Source: Solwaraspora sp. WMMA2056 (GTDB taxonomy: Bacteria > Actinomycetota > Actinomycetes > Mycobacteriales > Micromonosporaceae). Taken from it: 64,000 bases of DNA. The position numbers and the translations under genes are program-made. This document shows, one piece after another, positions 41,448-49,648 of the stretch. The notes beneath the pieces were generated by a model. The model searched no databases. It had not been told where the DNA came from and saw only the letters and a list, made by a program, of their open reading frames with translations. Numbering within the stretch: position 1 is the first letter of the stretch; every line of letters begins with the position of its first letter. The stretch spans positions 4,588,001 to 4,652,000 of the forward strand of contig NZ_CP128360.1 of NCBI RefSeq assembly GCF_030345095.1, given 5' to 3'.

Positions 41448-42359
41448 ATGAACGACCGCACCGAGCTGATCACCATCGGTCAGCTCGCCCGCCGCACCGG
41501 CCTGTCGGTACGCACCATCCGGTTCTGGTCCGACCAGGACGTGATCACCCCGACCGGCCGTAGCGCCGCCGGCTACCGGCTCTACGACGTGGCGGCGGTG
41601 GCCCGACTGGACCTGGTGCACACCCTGCGGCAGCTGGGGCTGGACCTGGACACCGTACGACAGGTGCTGCAGCGGCAGACCAGCGTCGCCGACGTCGCCA
41701 AGGTGCACGCGGCGGCGCTGGACACCGAGATCCGTGCGCTGCAGCTGCGGCGGGCGGTGCTGCGGTCGATCGCCGAACGGGACAGCACGACAGAGGAGTT
41801 GAGACTCATGCACAAACTCGCCAACCTCACCGCCCAGCAGCGGCAGCGGCTGATCGACGACTTCGTCGCCCAGTCGTTCGACGGGGTGGATCCGCAAGCT
41901 CCCGGCGCGCAGATCGCCACGATGATGCGGCAACTGCCGGCCGAGTTGCCGGCCGACCCCACCCGCGAGCAGATCGACGCCTGGGTGGAGCTGGCCGAAC
42001 TGGTCAGCGACGAGCAGTTCCAGCGGCGGGTCCGCGAGATGGCGGTCACCGGCGCGCAGCAGCCCTCGGCGCAGCCGCCGTTCGACCCGGCCCGGGTCGC
42101 TGAGGAGGCCGGCGCGGCGCTGCAGGCCGGCGTCGCACCGGAGTCCCCCGAGGCCCGGCAGGTCCTGGACCGGATCGTCGGCGCCGACCTGACCGGCCCG
42201 GACCGGCTGCGCCTCGCCGCGCAGACGGAGACGTTCACCGACCGGCGGGTGGAGCGTTACTGGCAGCTGCTGGGCGTCCTCAACGGCTGGCCGGCCGCCC
42301 CGCCGCAGGTGCCGGCGATGGAGTGGTTCATCGCCGCCCTGCGCGCCCACGCCGGCTGA
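41448..42359 (+). CDS. MerR-family transcriptional regulator
   Basis: 303 residues. The winged helix LITIGQLARRTGLSVRTIRFWSDQDVITPTGRSAAGYRLYDVAAVARL is at residues 6-55, followed by the MerR dimerisation helix. The C-terminal part is long (residues 130-303) and helical, without the Cys of metal sensors, and looks like an effector-binding or TipAS-like helical domain (DEQFQRRVREMAVTGAQQ). ATG 41448 is taken; GTG 41433 is possible. Its 3' end overlaps the convergent DJ-1 gene by 32 bases, so the two transcripts are antisense at their ends. The gene may regulate the pip/kinase pair upstream. Confidence 0.88.
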   Translation: MNDRTELITIGQLARRTGLSVRTIRFWSDQDVITPTGRSAAGYRLYDVAAVARLDLVHTLRQLGLDLDTVRQVLQRQTSVADVAKVHAAALDTEIRALQLRRAVLRSIAERDSTTEELRLMHKLANLTAQQRQRLIDDFVAQSFDGVDPQAPGAQIATMMRQLPAELPADPTREQIDAWVELAELVSDEQFQRRVREMAVTGAQQPSAQPPFDPARVAEEAGAALQAGVAPESPEARQVLDRIVGADLTGPDRLRLAAQTETFTDRRVERYWQLLGVLNGWPAAPPQVPAMEWFIAALRAHAG

Positions 42360-43752
42360 TGCACCGGCCCCGGTACGTGTACCGGGGCCGGCCCAGCCAC
42401 CGGCCCGCCAGCAGCGGCGTCGCGACTCCGGCCGCGACCGACGCCAGCAGGGTGGCCAGCGCCCATCCGGTCGCCCGCCACGGCCACGCCGGCCCGGTCA
42501 GCCGCAGATGTGCCTGCGGGTATTCGGTGAACTTGGCGGTCGTGCGGGCGGTTGCCCGGTCGGCGTCGCGGGCCAGGTCGAGCAGCACCGCGTCGGCGGC
42601 GAACCGGCCGTCGTCGACGCGGTGCGGCAGGCCGACCGGTACGCCCGCCGGAGCCCAGGTTGGTGCCGTGTCGACGCCCGGCACCACCAGCCGGTCCAGC
42701 TGCGGTGCCTGCGTCACCGCAGTGGTGAACAGCCGCAGCCCGTGGCGGGTGGTGACCACCGGGCCGGCCCCGACGGCGACCGTGTCGGCCGCCGACGACG
42801 TGCCCGCGTACGCCTCGGCGACGGCCGCGACCTCGACCTCGCCGACCCCGTCGACCAGGCCGATGCCGACCGTCGGGCGTCCCCACGGGAACGCGGCGTT
42901 CAACGCGTACGGCGCGTCGGACAGCGCCAGCCGGTGCGCCGGGATCGTGGTCGTGCCGCCGGCACGCCACCCCGGGAAGGCCAGCTCGCCGCCGATCCGC
43001 TCCGCCTCGTTGCGGCCGACGGCCAGCTCGACCGCGTACAGCGCGCCGGCGACCCCCGAGGTGACACCCGCTGTGGTGACGACGTCGCCGTCGTGCACGT
43101 ACCGCTGCCCGGCCTGCCAGGACACCTGCGGATAGCTGCGGCGCAGCGACCCCAGGGAGGACCAGAAGCCGGTGGCGGACCGGCCGTCGAGGATCCCGGC
43201 GGCCGCCAGCACCTCCACCCCGGCGCAGACCCCGAGGACCAGGGTGCCGGCCGCCGCCTGCTGATCGATCCAGTTTCGCAGCGGCGCTTCGACGTCGCCG
43301 GTGGGCGCGGTGACGGCCGGCACCACCACGATGGCAGGGCGCGGGGCGGTCTCCAGAGTGTGATCGGCCGCCACGTGCAGGCCGCCGGAGAGGATCTGCG
43401 GGCCGGTCGTCGCGGCGACGGTGAAGACCGCGAACCGTTCGGAGCGGGCGAACACCTCGTAGGGCATCAGCACGTCGGCGGCGACCGACCCGCTGGCACC
43501 CAGGACGACGGCGACCGGGATCCGGCCAGCCGGCAGCGCCGCGAAGGTGGGCAACTCGGCTGCGGCGGAGTGCATCCCGGTGGTCGGCGTGGCGTAACTC
43601 GCCGACATCGTCGCCGTCACCCCGGCAGCCGCGGCACCGGCGAACAGGCCGGCGGCCAGGAACACCCCGACCACCGGGCCGACGACACGCCGGACCGGGG
43701 CCGCGGCGACCCGCCTCCGAGGAACAACGTGGACTCGTGTCGGCTCAGCCAT
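42328..43752 (-). CDS. Membrane-anchored DJ-1/PfpI-family protein
   Basis: 474 residues. An N-terminal membrane helix (VVGPVVGVFLAAGLFAGAAAAGV) and a C-terminal one (GWALATLLASVAAGVATPLLAG) enclose two DJ-1/GATase-like domains: the first (60-240) contains VLGVCAGVEVLAAAGILDG with the family Cys and TTAGVTSGVAGALYAVEL; the second (310-410) is degenerate (VDGVGEVEVAAVAEAY). This arrangement is known in actinomycetes next to GlxA-type AraC regulators, as here: ATG 43752 lies 8 bases inside the upstream gene. A hairpin with 13-base arms is in its last codons. The function is not established; the first domain could bind a small ligand outside the cell. Confidence 0.85.
   Translation of the reverse strand: MAEPTRVHVVPRRRVAAAPVRRVVGPVVGVFLAAGLFAGAAAAGVTATMSASYATPTTGMHSAAAELPTFAALPAGRIPVAVVLGASGSVAADVLMPYEVFARSERFAVFTVAATTGPQILSGGLHVAADHTLETAPRPAIVVVPAVTAPTGDVEAPLRNWIDQQAAAGTLVLGVCAGVEVLAAAGILDGRSATGFWSSLGSLRRSYPQVSWQAGQRYVHDGDVVTTAGVTSGVAGALYAVELAVGRNEAERIGGELAFPGWRAGGTTTIPAHRLALSDAPYALNAAFPWGRPTVGIGLVDGVGEVEVAAVAEAYAGTSSAADTVAVGAGPVVTTRHGLRLFTTAVTQAPQLDRLVVPGVDTAPTWAPAGVPVGLPHRVDDGRFAADAVLLDLARDADRATARTTAKFTEYPQAHLRLTGPAWPWRATGWALATLLASVAAGVATPLLAGRWLGRPRYTYRGRCISRRGRAGRR
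42364..42391. terminator. Perfect hairpin shared by convergent merR and DJ-1 gene ends
   Basis: 13-base arms CCGGCCCCGGTAC and complement around GT. It lies 5 bases after the merR stop but inside the coding end of the minus-strand DJ-1 gene (residues RPRYTYRGR), so it would terminate merR and could attenuate the other transcript. Confidence 0.7.
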
Positions 43753-44728
43753 GCCGCACCGCCGACGGTGCCGCCCCACGCCTGGCGGCGTACGTCCGGC
43801 GGAAATGCCTCGGGTCGGGGAAGCCGCAGCGCAGCGCCACCGCCTCCACCGGCAGGTCCGTCTCGCGGAGCAGGTTGGTGGCGTGCTCCATCCGCAGCTC
43901 CTGGTGGTATTCGAGTGGGGTCATTCCGACCGCGACGGTGAACGCCCGGCTGAGGCCACGCGGCGACAGGCTGGCCACCTCAGCCAGCTGGGTCAGGCTG
44001 AACCGGCTGGCGAGGTGCTGGGCGAGGTGGTCCTGCACCCGGTGCACACCGGGGTGCAGGTGGTCGCGGTGACGCAGGAACGGGCTGATCTGCGTACCGG
44101 ATCCGGGGCGGCGCAGGTACACCACCAGGGTGCGGGCCACCGTCGCGGCCAGCAGCGGCCCGTGGTGGCGTTCGACGATGGACAACGCCAGGTCGATGCC
44201 GGCGGCGATCCCGGCGCTGGTGGAGACCGGCCCGTCGTGGACGTACAGGACGTCGTCCTGTACCCGGGCCCGCCGGTAGCGGTGCCGCATCGCTTCGATG
44301 AGCTGCCAGTGGGTGGTGCAGCGGCGGCCGTCGAGCAGGCCCGCCTCACCCAGGGCGGCGGCTCCGGTGCAGACTGCGACGACCTGGGCGCCGACGTCGT
44401 ACGCGGCTCGCAGCCACCGGGTCACGGTGGGGTCGGTCAGCGGTTCGCCGGCGACCGGTGGACGCAGCCGGGGACCTGGTACGAGGACCAGGTCCCCGGC
44501 TGCGACGTGGGGCAGCGGGGCGAGCGCCGCCAGGGTGAGTCCCTGCGCCGACACGACCTCGGTACGCGTCGCGGCGTACTCGACGCGGTAGCTGGCACCG
44601 GCCACGGTGGCGGCGTCGAAGACCTGGACCGGGCCGGCCAGGTCCAGCAGGTTGACCTCGGGCAGGAGCAGGACGACGATTCGCCCGGTCGGCGGGGGTC
44701 GGTCACCGGTGGCGGGTACGGCATTCAC
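43745..44728 (-). CDS. GlxA/FtrA-type AraC regulator
   Basis: 327 residues: an N-terminal DJ-1/PfpI-like domain (15-190: VVLLLPEVNLLDLAGPVQVFDAA, VVAVCTGAAALGEAGLLDGRRCTTHW) and a C-terminal AraC double helix-turn-helix (225-325: VQDHLAQHLASRFSLTQLAEVASLSPRGLSRAFTVAVGMTPLEYHQELRMEHATNLLRETDLPVEAVALRCGFPDPRHFRRTY). GTG 44728 matches the family start; the frame is open to 44857. Its stop overlaps the start of the membrane DJ-1 gene. The second gene shares the fold of its sensor domain, which suggests a common ligand or duplication. Confidence 0.93.
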   Translation of the reverse strand: MNAVPATGDRPPPTGRIVVLLLPEVNLLDLAGPVQVFDAATVAGASYRVEYAATRTEVVSAQGLTLAALAPLPHVAAGDLVLVPGPRLRPPVAGEPLTDPTVTRWLRAAYDVGAQVVAVCTGAAALGEAGLLDGRRCTTHWQLIEAMRHRYRRARVQDDVLYVHDGPVSTSAGIAAGIDLALSIVERHHGPLLAATVARTLVVYLRRPGSGTQISPFLRHRDHLHPGVHRVQDHLAQHLASRFSLTQLAEVASLSPRGLSRAFTVAVGMTPLEYHQELRMEHATNLLRETDLPVEAVALRCGFPDPRHFRRTYAARRGAAPSAVRHG

Positions 44729-44888
44729 ACCGCTGACGGTAGAACGCCACTGAACTGCGGTGACAGGGCTCAGTTGGCCAGCCACCGGGCGGATCCGGCA
44801 GTCGACTCCCTCGACTCGCCGATTCGGACGTTCCGGCAGTGGCCGGTCACTGCTCACCTGGCTGGATTGGGCTGCCTGACAGCGGCCG

Positions 44889-45551
44889 TCAGGTCGCCGA
44901 CCTCGGCCAGGTGGAGAAGCGGTGACGAACCTCGTCGACTTGCGCTGCCGTCAGCCCGTAGACCTCGCGGAAGACCGAGTCGTCCATCCGGTCCAGCCGC
45001 TGCACGGCGTCGGCGAAATCCTCCTCGGTCAGGCCGGAATCTGCCTGTCTGGCGAGTTCGATCAGCCGATCGCGGGAGTACCGGGCGAGCGCGGCGGACG
45101 TGTCGATGTAGTCACGAGGTGCGGCCCGGGTTGCCAGCGCCGCCACCTTCGTACCGAGCACATCGTCGAGGTGCAGCACCGGCCCGATCCGCATCGTCAC
45201 CGGCTGGCGGTGCCGGTCGAACCGCACCAGCTGCAGCCGTACCACCTGGTGTTCGTCGCTGACCTCGCGCTCGACCAGGTCGTGCTCGAAACCGTCGAAG
45301 ACGCCGCCGACGTCGTCCGCGTCACCGACCGCTTCGACCTGCAGCCCAGCCTGCCTCAGGGCTGACATCACCAGGTCGGCGGCGGCAGCGACCCCACCGT
45401 CCTGGTCCGTGAACAGGTCGACGTCCTCGGTCGGCCGGTCCACGACCCCGTGCGCGATCAGAGCGTGCCCGCCGGCCAACGCGAATCCGTGCCGCCGGGC
45501 GACGGCGAGCGCCAGCCGCGCCACCTCGGCCTGGAACTCCTCTGACGTCAC
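44889..45551 (-). CDS. AbiEii/AbiGii-type nucleotidyltransferase (toxin-like)
   Basis: 220 residues. The nucleotidyltransferase core FALAGGHALIAHGVVDRPTEDVDLFTD carries GG, the R-x-T-x-D-x-D metal pair (residues about 29-48); further blocks DDVLGTKVAALATRAAPRDYIDTSAAL are typical of the AbiEii/DUF1814 family, whose members include toxins that modify tRNA ends. GTG 45551 overlaps the stop of the small upstream gene by 4 bases (GTGA), the layout of a toxin-antitoxin pair. Whether it is a toxin is inferred. No other defence genes are adjacent. Confidence 0.88.
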   Translation of the reverse strand: MTSEEFQAEVARLALAVARRHGFALAGGHALIAHGVVDRPTEDVDLFTDQDGGVAAAADLVMSALRQAGLQVEAVGDADDVGGVFDGFEHDLVEREVSDEHQVVRLQLVRFDRHRQPVTMRIGPVLHLDDVLGTKVAALATRAAPRDYIDTSAALARYSRDRLIELARQADSGLTEEDFADAVQRLDRMDDSVFREVYGLTAAQVDEVRHRFSTWPRSAT

Positions 45552-45868
45552 GCAGCGGCGGGCTGATGGGACATGCGCAGCTGCGGGTGCCGGTCCTCCC
45601 ACGCCTGCCGGACGCCGCGCGGGACCCACAGGTCGGGCCAGAGTCGGACCAGGGTCGGGCCGTGCAGCCAGGTGGTCAGCTCGACCGAGGTGACCGCCTC
45701 GACCAGCACGGTCTCGTACATCCACCGCAACAGCGCGGGATTGTCGAGGTCGACCCGGCGGTCTGCCTGCCAGTGCAGCCGGTGCGGCAACTCGACGACC
45801 CCGCTGACCGGTCCGCGCATCGCGGCGAGATCAGCGGCGACGACCGCGCGGCGGCCCGGCCTGGCCAT
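45548..45868 (-). CDS. Small partner protein of the AbiEii-like gene
   Basis: 106 residues from ATG 45868 (GTG 45910 is also possible). MARPGRRAVVAADLAAMRGPVSGVVELPHRLHWQ, then VDLDNPALLRWMYETVLVEA and LRLW-type blocks (HGPTLVRLWPDLWVPRGVRQAWEDRHP) form a pattern that recurs upstream of such nucleotidyltransferases in actinomycetes. It is unlike the winged-helix AbiEi antitoxin, which is larger. Basic N-terminus, acidic middle; no domain recognised. As first gene of a 4-base-overlapping pair it is a candidate antitoxin. Confidence 0.8.
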   Translation of the reverse strand: MARPGRRAVVAADLAAMRGPVSGVVELPHRLHWQADRRVDLDNPALLRWMYETVLVEAVTSVELTTWLHGPTLVRLWPDLWVPRGVRQAWEDRHPQLRMSHQPAAA

Positions 45869-45947
45869 GTACCGTGCCTGGCTCCGCCTGTCGGTCTCGC
45901 TGCGTCCCACCCTCTCAGGGTAGCGGGCAATCCCGCTCGTGACCGGC

Positions 45948-46625
45948 CTACGGGCCGCTCACCTGGCTGGCCGCGGCTGCCACGCTGATCCGATGGGCCG
46001 CCCGTGACAGCCACAACGCCACCAGCCAGATTGCGGTCACCGGCAGGGCGAGCGGTACGAGCAGCGGCAACCACATGCCCACCAGCACGGCAGTGGCCGG
46101 CACCGCCAGACACGCCGCCAGCACCACTGTCGCGTACGCCGGACGGACGTAGGACGTGACCAGCGGAATCGCGACGAAGGCGATCGTCGCGCAGACGCCC
46201 ACCACGACACCCCAGAAGGCCTGTCGTGTCACCGCCGAGGTGGACACCACGCTGACCCACACCAGGCCGGGCAGCGCCACCACCCAGGCGGCCAGCAACA
46301 AGCCGTGCCGGGCCACGCGGGCAACCGTGGAGGCGTCGGCCCGCCGGCTGATCAGCTCCGCCCCCACCGCCAGGACGACGACGCAGCCGAGACCCGCGAA
46401 CACCAACGCCGGGAGAACCTTGCCGGTGCCGTCGGGGCACTGCAGCTCGCCGCCGGGCAGCACGTCCCCACCGGCGGGACGACACCCGATCCGCAACGCG
46501 GACAGCACCAACAGGCCGACTCCGCCGGCAACCACGCCGACCACCGCAGCGGCGGCCGCAGTCGCGAGGTACCAGATGAACAGATGTTCCCCGCCGAATC
46601 GGCGCCGAGGACTCTGCCGCGACAT
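45948..46625 (-). CDS. Multi-pass membrane protein, unknown function
   Basis: 225 residues with six hydrophobic segments (for example LFIWYLATAAAAAVVGVVAG, LVFAGLGCVVVLAVGAELI, AFWGVVVGVCATIAFVAIPLV). The loop after segment 1-2 (RIGCRPAGGDVLPGGELQCPDGTGKVLP) has two cysteines and probably faces outward. No family recognised. ATG 46625 is chosen since GGGAG lies 9 bases upstream; ATG 46634 is the alternative. Stands alone. Confidence 0.75.
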   Translation of the reverse strand: MSRQSPRRRFGGEHLFIWYLATAAAAAVVGVVAGGVGLLVLSALRIGCRPAGGDVLPGGELQCPDGTGKVLPALVFAGLGCVVVLAVGAELISRRADASTVARVARHGLLLAAWVVALPGLVWVSVVSTSAVTRQAFWGVVVGVCATIAFVAIPLVTSYVRPAYATVVLAACLAVPATAVLVGMWLPLLVPLALPVTAIWLVALWLSRAAHRISVAAAASQVSGP

Positions 46626-46724
46626 CCTGATCATCTCCCTGAGACCGACAATGGCCCGTGCGCCCAGGCAGCCATGGAACCGGTGACGGTCAGACTGCCT
46701 GGGCCGGCACTATCAGCGTAGGCG

Positions 46725-47042
46725 TCAGTAGTAGACCACGGTTGGACAGCCGCTTACACCCGGAGCGTAGCGAATCGGATTGGTGAATCCCTTTCCCATC
46801 AGGAAGCAGGCCGGCACTGTGCAGTTGCGGCTTGAGGTGACCAGCGGGGCGCTGCCGTCGAACCCGGCTGGAGGATCTCGATCGGTGTTCAGTCCCATGC
46901 AATCGGTCTGCGGGGACAGTCCAGGATCGTTGCAGTGTTCCACGTTGTTATGCCGAGTTCCGTTCTCCCATCGCTCGGGAAAGTCGAAGGTTGCGCGCGG
47001 TAGGCGCTTTACCTTTCCGTTATCACATTTTTGAACGGTAAG
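46725..47042 (-). pseudogene. C-terminal fragment of a Cys-rich, probably secreted protein
   Basis: An open frame of 105 codons ends at 46725 with convincing protein character but no start: it begins just after a stop at 47043. It reads VQKCDNGKVKRLPRATFDF, ERWENGTRHNNVEHCNDPG, LSPQTDCMGLNTDRDPPAGF, then RNCTVPACFLMGKGFTNP and VSGCPTVVYY. Six cysteines suggest disulfides. GC content is clearly lower than the rest of the window, so this looks like the 3' end of an acquired gene whose 5' part is lost. GTG 46943 could still give a 72-residue product. Family not recognised. The stretch 47046-47120 holds nothing. Confidence 0.55.
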
Positions 47043-47120
47043 TCATGTTTGTCAATATCAATCTTTGACTCTGGGTAGACCAATGTTTCGTGACCCCGAC
47101 CTGCGGTCTCCATGGCGCGG

Positions 47121-48038
47121 CTACGGTCGGCCGTCGAGGAACATCCGCAGCCGGGTCAGCGTCTGCTTGTCCTCGCCTGGTACGTGCCCGTTGACCGCCC
47201 GGCAGACCCAACCCAGGCGCGACGCCAGCCGGGCGGCGGCCACCAGGTCACCGCCGAACCGGTCGGCGTACGGGGCCAGGTAGGCGTCGCGGAACGGTGT
47301 GGTGTCGACCGAACCCGGGACGTCGTCGAGCCCCCAGGCCAGCACGCCGTCGAGGGTGACCGACAGGGTGAAGAACGGGTGCGACACGCAGGCGTCGCCC
47401 CAGTCCATCAGCAGGTGGCGGCCGTCGCGGACGAAGACCTGCGCGTCGTGCAGGTCGTCGTGTTGCAGCAGCTCCGGCAGCCCGTACCCGGCGAGCTCGG
47501 CACACAGCCCGGCCACCACCGGGACCGCGTCGCGGAACCGCGGTTCGGCGCCGACGGCGTCGACCAGCTGTGCGTACGCCTGCGGCAGGGTGGCCAGCCG
47601 CCGGTCGGGCACCCCGAGGGCGAGCAGGTCGTCGACGTCGTCGGCGAGGTCGAGCTGCACACCGGCGTACAGCGGCAGGACGGCGTACCACCGGTCCAAG
47701 TTGCGCTCACGCTGGCTCACCACCCGCAGCGTCTCCCCGGCGTCGGCCATCAGCAGCCACCCGGCGGCGGTGTCGACGGCCAACGGCGGCGGCACCGCGT
47801 CGGGCCGACGGGCGGCGAGCCGGGTCACGACGGCGGCTTCGTGCCGCAGCGGCTCGGCGTTGGCCTTGAACCAGACGTCACCGGCGTCGGTCGGTACCCG
47901 CAGCACCGTCGACCAGGGGTACACGTGCGGCTGGACGGGCGGACCGGTCCTGGTCATCGCGAGCTCGTCGAGCCGGCCGTCGATCCAGTCCCGTACCTCG
48001 GCCAACCACTGGGGGTCGCGCCAGCGCATGTCGTCCAC
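47121..48038 (-). CDS. APH-fold phosphotransferase family protein
   Basis: 305 residues. Catalytic loop ELLQHDDLHDAQVFV (HDDLHDxQ, a variant of HGDxHxxN) near residue 193 and metal site LLMDWGDACVSHPFFTL near 212; N-terminal lobe TVLRVPTDAGDVWFKANAEPLRHEAAVVTRLA with the Lys. This variant, with D in place of G and D-W-G-D, is widespread in actinomycetes as uncharacterised small-molecule kinases. GTG 48038 or ATG 48029 may be the start. It stands alone between the Cys-rich fragment and the ArsR gene. Substrate unknown. Confidence 0.88.
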   Translation of the reverse strand: MDDMRWRDPQWLAEVRDWIDGRLDELAMTRTGPPVQPHVYPWSTVLRVPTDAGDVWFKANAEPLRHEAAVVTRLAARRPDAVPPPLAVDTAAGWLLMADAGETLRVVSQRERNLDRWYAVLPLYAGVQLDLADDVDDLLALGVPDRRLATLPQAYAQLVDAVGAEPRFRDAVPVVAGLCAELAGYGLPELLQHDDLHDAQVFVRDGRHLLMDWGDACVSHPFFTLSVTLDGVLAWGLDDVPGSVDTTPFRDAYLAPYADRFGGDLVAAARLASRLGWVCRAVNGHVPGEDKQTLTRLRMFLDGRP

Positions 48039-48101
48039 GGCCCGGGATGCTAGCGAGCCGTCTGGCCGGGCGACACCGCGTTTTCGTCGGGCGACGCGGC
48101 C

Positions 48102-48464
48102 TCAGTCGTGGTCGGGGGCGCCGGTGATGTGGTGGTCGGCGGCGTACAGCGCCTCGGCGACCAGTCGGCGGACGTGGCCGCCGCGCGCCCGGTAGAGCGC
48201 CCGACGCCCGTCGCGGCGGCTCGCGACCAGGCCGGCGAGCAGCAGTTTCGCCAGATGTTGCGACACGGCGGGTCGAGCGGCGCCGACCGCCGCCGCGAGG
48301 GTGCCGACGTCGTGCTCGCCCTCGCGCAGCTGCCACAGCAGACGCAGCCGGGTGGGGTCGGCGAGCATCCGCAACGCGGTCACCGCCGTGTCGATCTGCG
48401 CGCCGGTGGGTGGCTGCTGCCCAGCTGTGGCACCTGCAGCGTTGTCGCGTGCGTACATGAGCAC
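48102..48464 (-). CDS. ArsR/SmtB-family metal-responsive repressor
   Basis: 120 residues. Winged helix with TALRMLADPTRLRLLWQLREGEHDVGTLAAAVGAARPAVSQHLAKLLLAGLVASRRDGRRALYRARGGHVRRLVAEAL. C-terminal HHITGAPDHD and the His in GGHVRRL could form an alpha5-type metal site as in KmtR/CzrA/NmtR (Ni, Co or Zn sensors). It is divergent from a CDF exporter gene with 68 bases between starts, the classical repressor/exporter pair. GTG 48464, or ATG 48458. Confidence 0.93.
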   Translation of the reverse strand: MLMYARDNAAGATAGQQPPTGAQIDTAVTALRMLADPTRLRLLWQLREGEHDVGTLAAAVGAARPAVSQHLAKLLLAGLVASRRDGRRALYRARGGHVRRLVAEALYAADHHITGAPDHD

Positions 48465-48471
48465 CTATTCT
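48442..48471 (+). promoter_or_regulatory. Candidate promoter of the CDF exporter
   Basis: TTGTCG (48442-48447) and TATTCT (48466-48471) are 18 bases apart and read toward the exporter gene. The element overlaps the start of the divergent arsR, where repressor binding would be expected. Confidence 0.35.
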
Positions 48472-48532
48472 GCCGTCCGGGTGGCCCGCACCGCCACCCG
48501 GCACAGCGGCGAGTGACAGAGGTGAACAAGAC

Positions 48533-49636
48533 ATGGCGCACGACCACGACCAGCACGGCCACCACCACCATCCGCACACCGATCCGCATGCGGCACGGCA
48601 TGGCTGGTGGCAGCGGGTACGGCACCAGCTGACTCCGCACTCCCACGACACCGCCAGCAAGGTCGACGACTCCCTCGAATCGTCGCGCGACGGACTCCGT
48701 GCCCTGTGGATCTCCCTGGCGATTCTCGCCGCCACCGCAGCAGCCCAGGCCGTCATCGTCGTCGCCTCCGGCTCGGTGGCGCTGCTCGGCGACACCCTGC
48801 ACAACGTCGCCGACGCGCTCACCGCCGTACCCCTCACGATCGCGTTCCTCATCGGCCGCCGCGCCGCCACCCGCGCCTACACCTACGGGTACGGTCGCGC
48901 CGAGGACGTCGCCGGCATCGTCATCGTGGCCGTCATCGCCGGTTCGGCGATCGCCGCCGGTTGGACCGCCGTCGACCGGCTGATCGACCCGGCCCCGATG
49001 AGCCACGTGCCGTGGGTGGCCGCCGCCGGCGTCGTCGGCTTCGCCGGCAACGAACTCGTCGCCCGCTACCGGATCCGTGTCGGCCGGCGCATCGGCTCGG
49101 CCGCGCTGGTCGCCGACGGCCTGCACGCCCGTGCCGACGGGTTCACCTCGCTGGCCGTCGTCGCTGCCGCCGGCGGCGCCGCGGCCGGCTGGCAGTGGGC
49201 CGACCCGCTGGTCGGACTCGCCATCACCGTCGCGATCGGATACGTGCTGCGCGACGCGGCGCGCGAGGTGTACCGGCGGCTGATGGACGCCGTCGACCCC
49301 GATCTGGTCGACACCGCCGAAACGACCCTGCGGTCGGTGGCCGGCGTCCGTGACGTCACGGCGGTACGGCTGCGCTGGATCGGCCACCGGCTGCACGCCG
49401 AAGCGGACCTGGTCGTCGACGCCGACCTGACCCTGATCGCCGCGCACGAGGTGGCCGCCGACGCCGAACACCAGCTCACCCACGCCGTACCGAGGCTGCG
49501 GTCGGCGACCGTGCACACCGACCCGGCCGGCCACGCCGGCGCCCACCACCACGTGACCCTGTCCCACCAGCGTCGTCGCGCCGCCGACCCGGAGTGCGAC
49601 GCCCACCGGCACCACGACAGCGTGGCCACCGGCTGA
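48533..49636 (+). CDS. Cation diffusion facilitator (CDF) metal exporter
   Basis: 367-residue proton-coupled exporter of divalent metal ions such as Zn or Co. A His-rich N-terminus (MAHDHDQHGHHHHPHTDPH) is followed by six membrane segments; metal site residues are in GDTLHNVADALTAVP (HNxxD in TM2) and DGLHARADGFTS (HxxxD in TM5), and the soluble C-terminal domain runs from about residue 250 (VAGVRDVTAVRLRWIGHRLHAEADLVVD). The tail is again His-rich. HNxxD with HxxxD suggests Zn/Co selectivity. Divergent ArsR gene makes metal-induced expression very likely. Confidence 0.95.
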   Translation: MAHDHDQHGHHHHPHTDPHAARHGWWQRVRHQLTPHSHDTASKVDDSLESSRDGLRALWISLAILAATAAAQAVIVVASGSVALLGDTLHNVADALTAVPLTIAFLIGRRAATRAYTYGYGRAEDVAGIVIVAVIAGSAIAAGWTAVDRLIDPAPMSHVPWVAAAGVVGFAGNELVARYRIRVGRRIGSAALVADGLHARADGFTSLAVVAAAGGAAAGWQWADPLVGLAITVAIGYVLRDAAREVYRRLMDAVDPDLVDTAETTLRSVAGVRDVTAVRLRWIGHRLHAEADLVVDADLTLIAAHEVAADAEHQLTHAVPRLRSATVHTDPAGHAGAHHHVTLSHQRRRAADPECDAHRHHDSVATG

Positions 49637-49648
49637 CAATGCGGCGAT

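Noticed and set aside
47023-47211. 62-codon minus-strand frame near the Cys-rich fragment
   Set aside because: Mostly antisense overlap with the end of the APH-fold gene; no ribosome site and no continuity with the Cys-rich frame.
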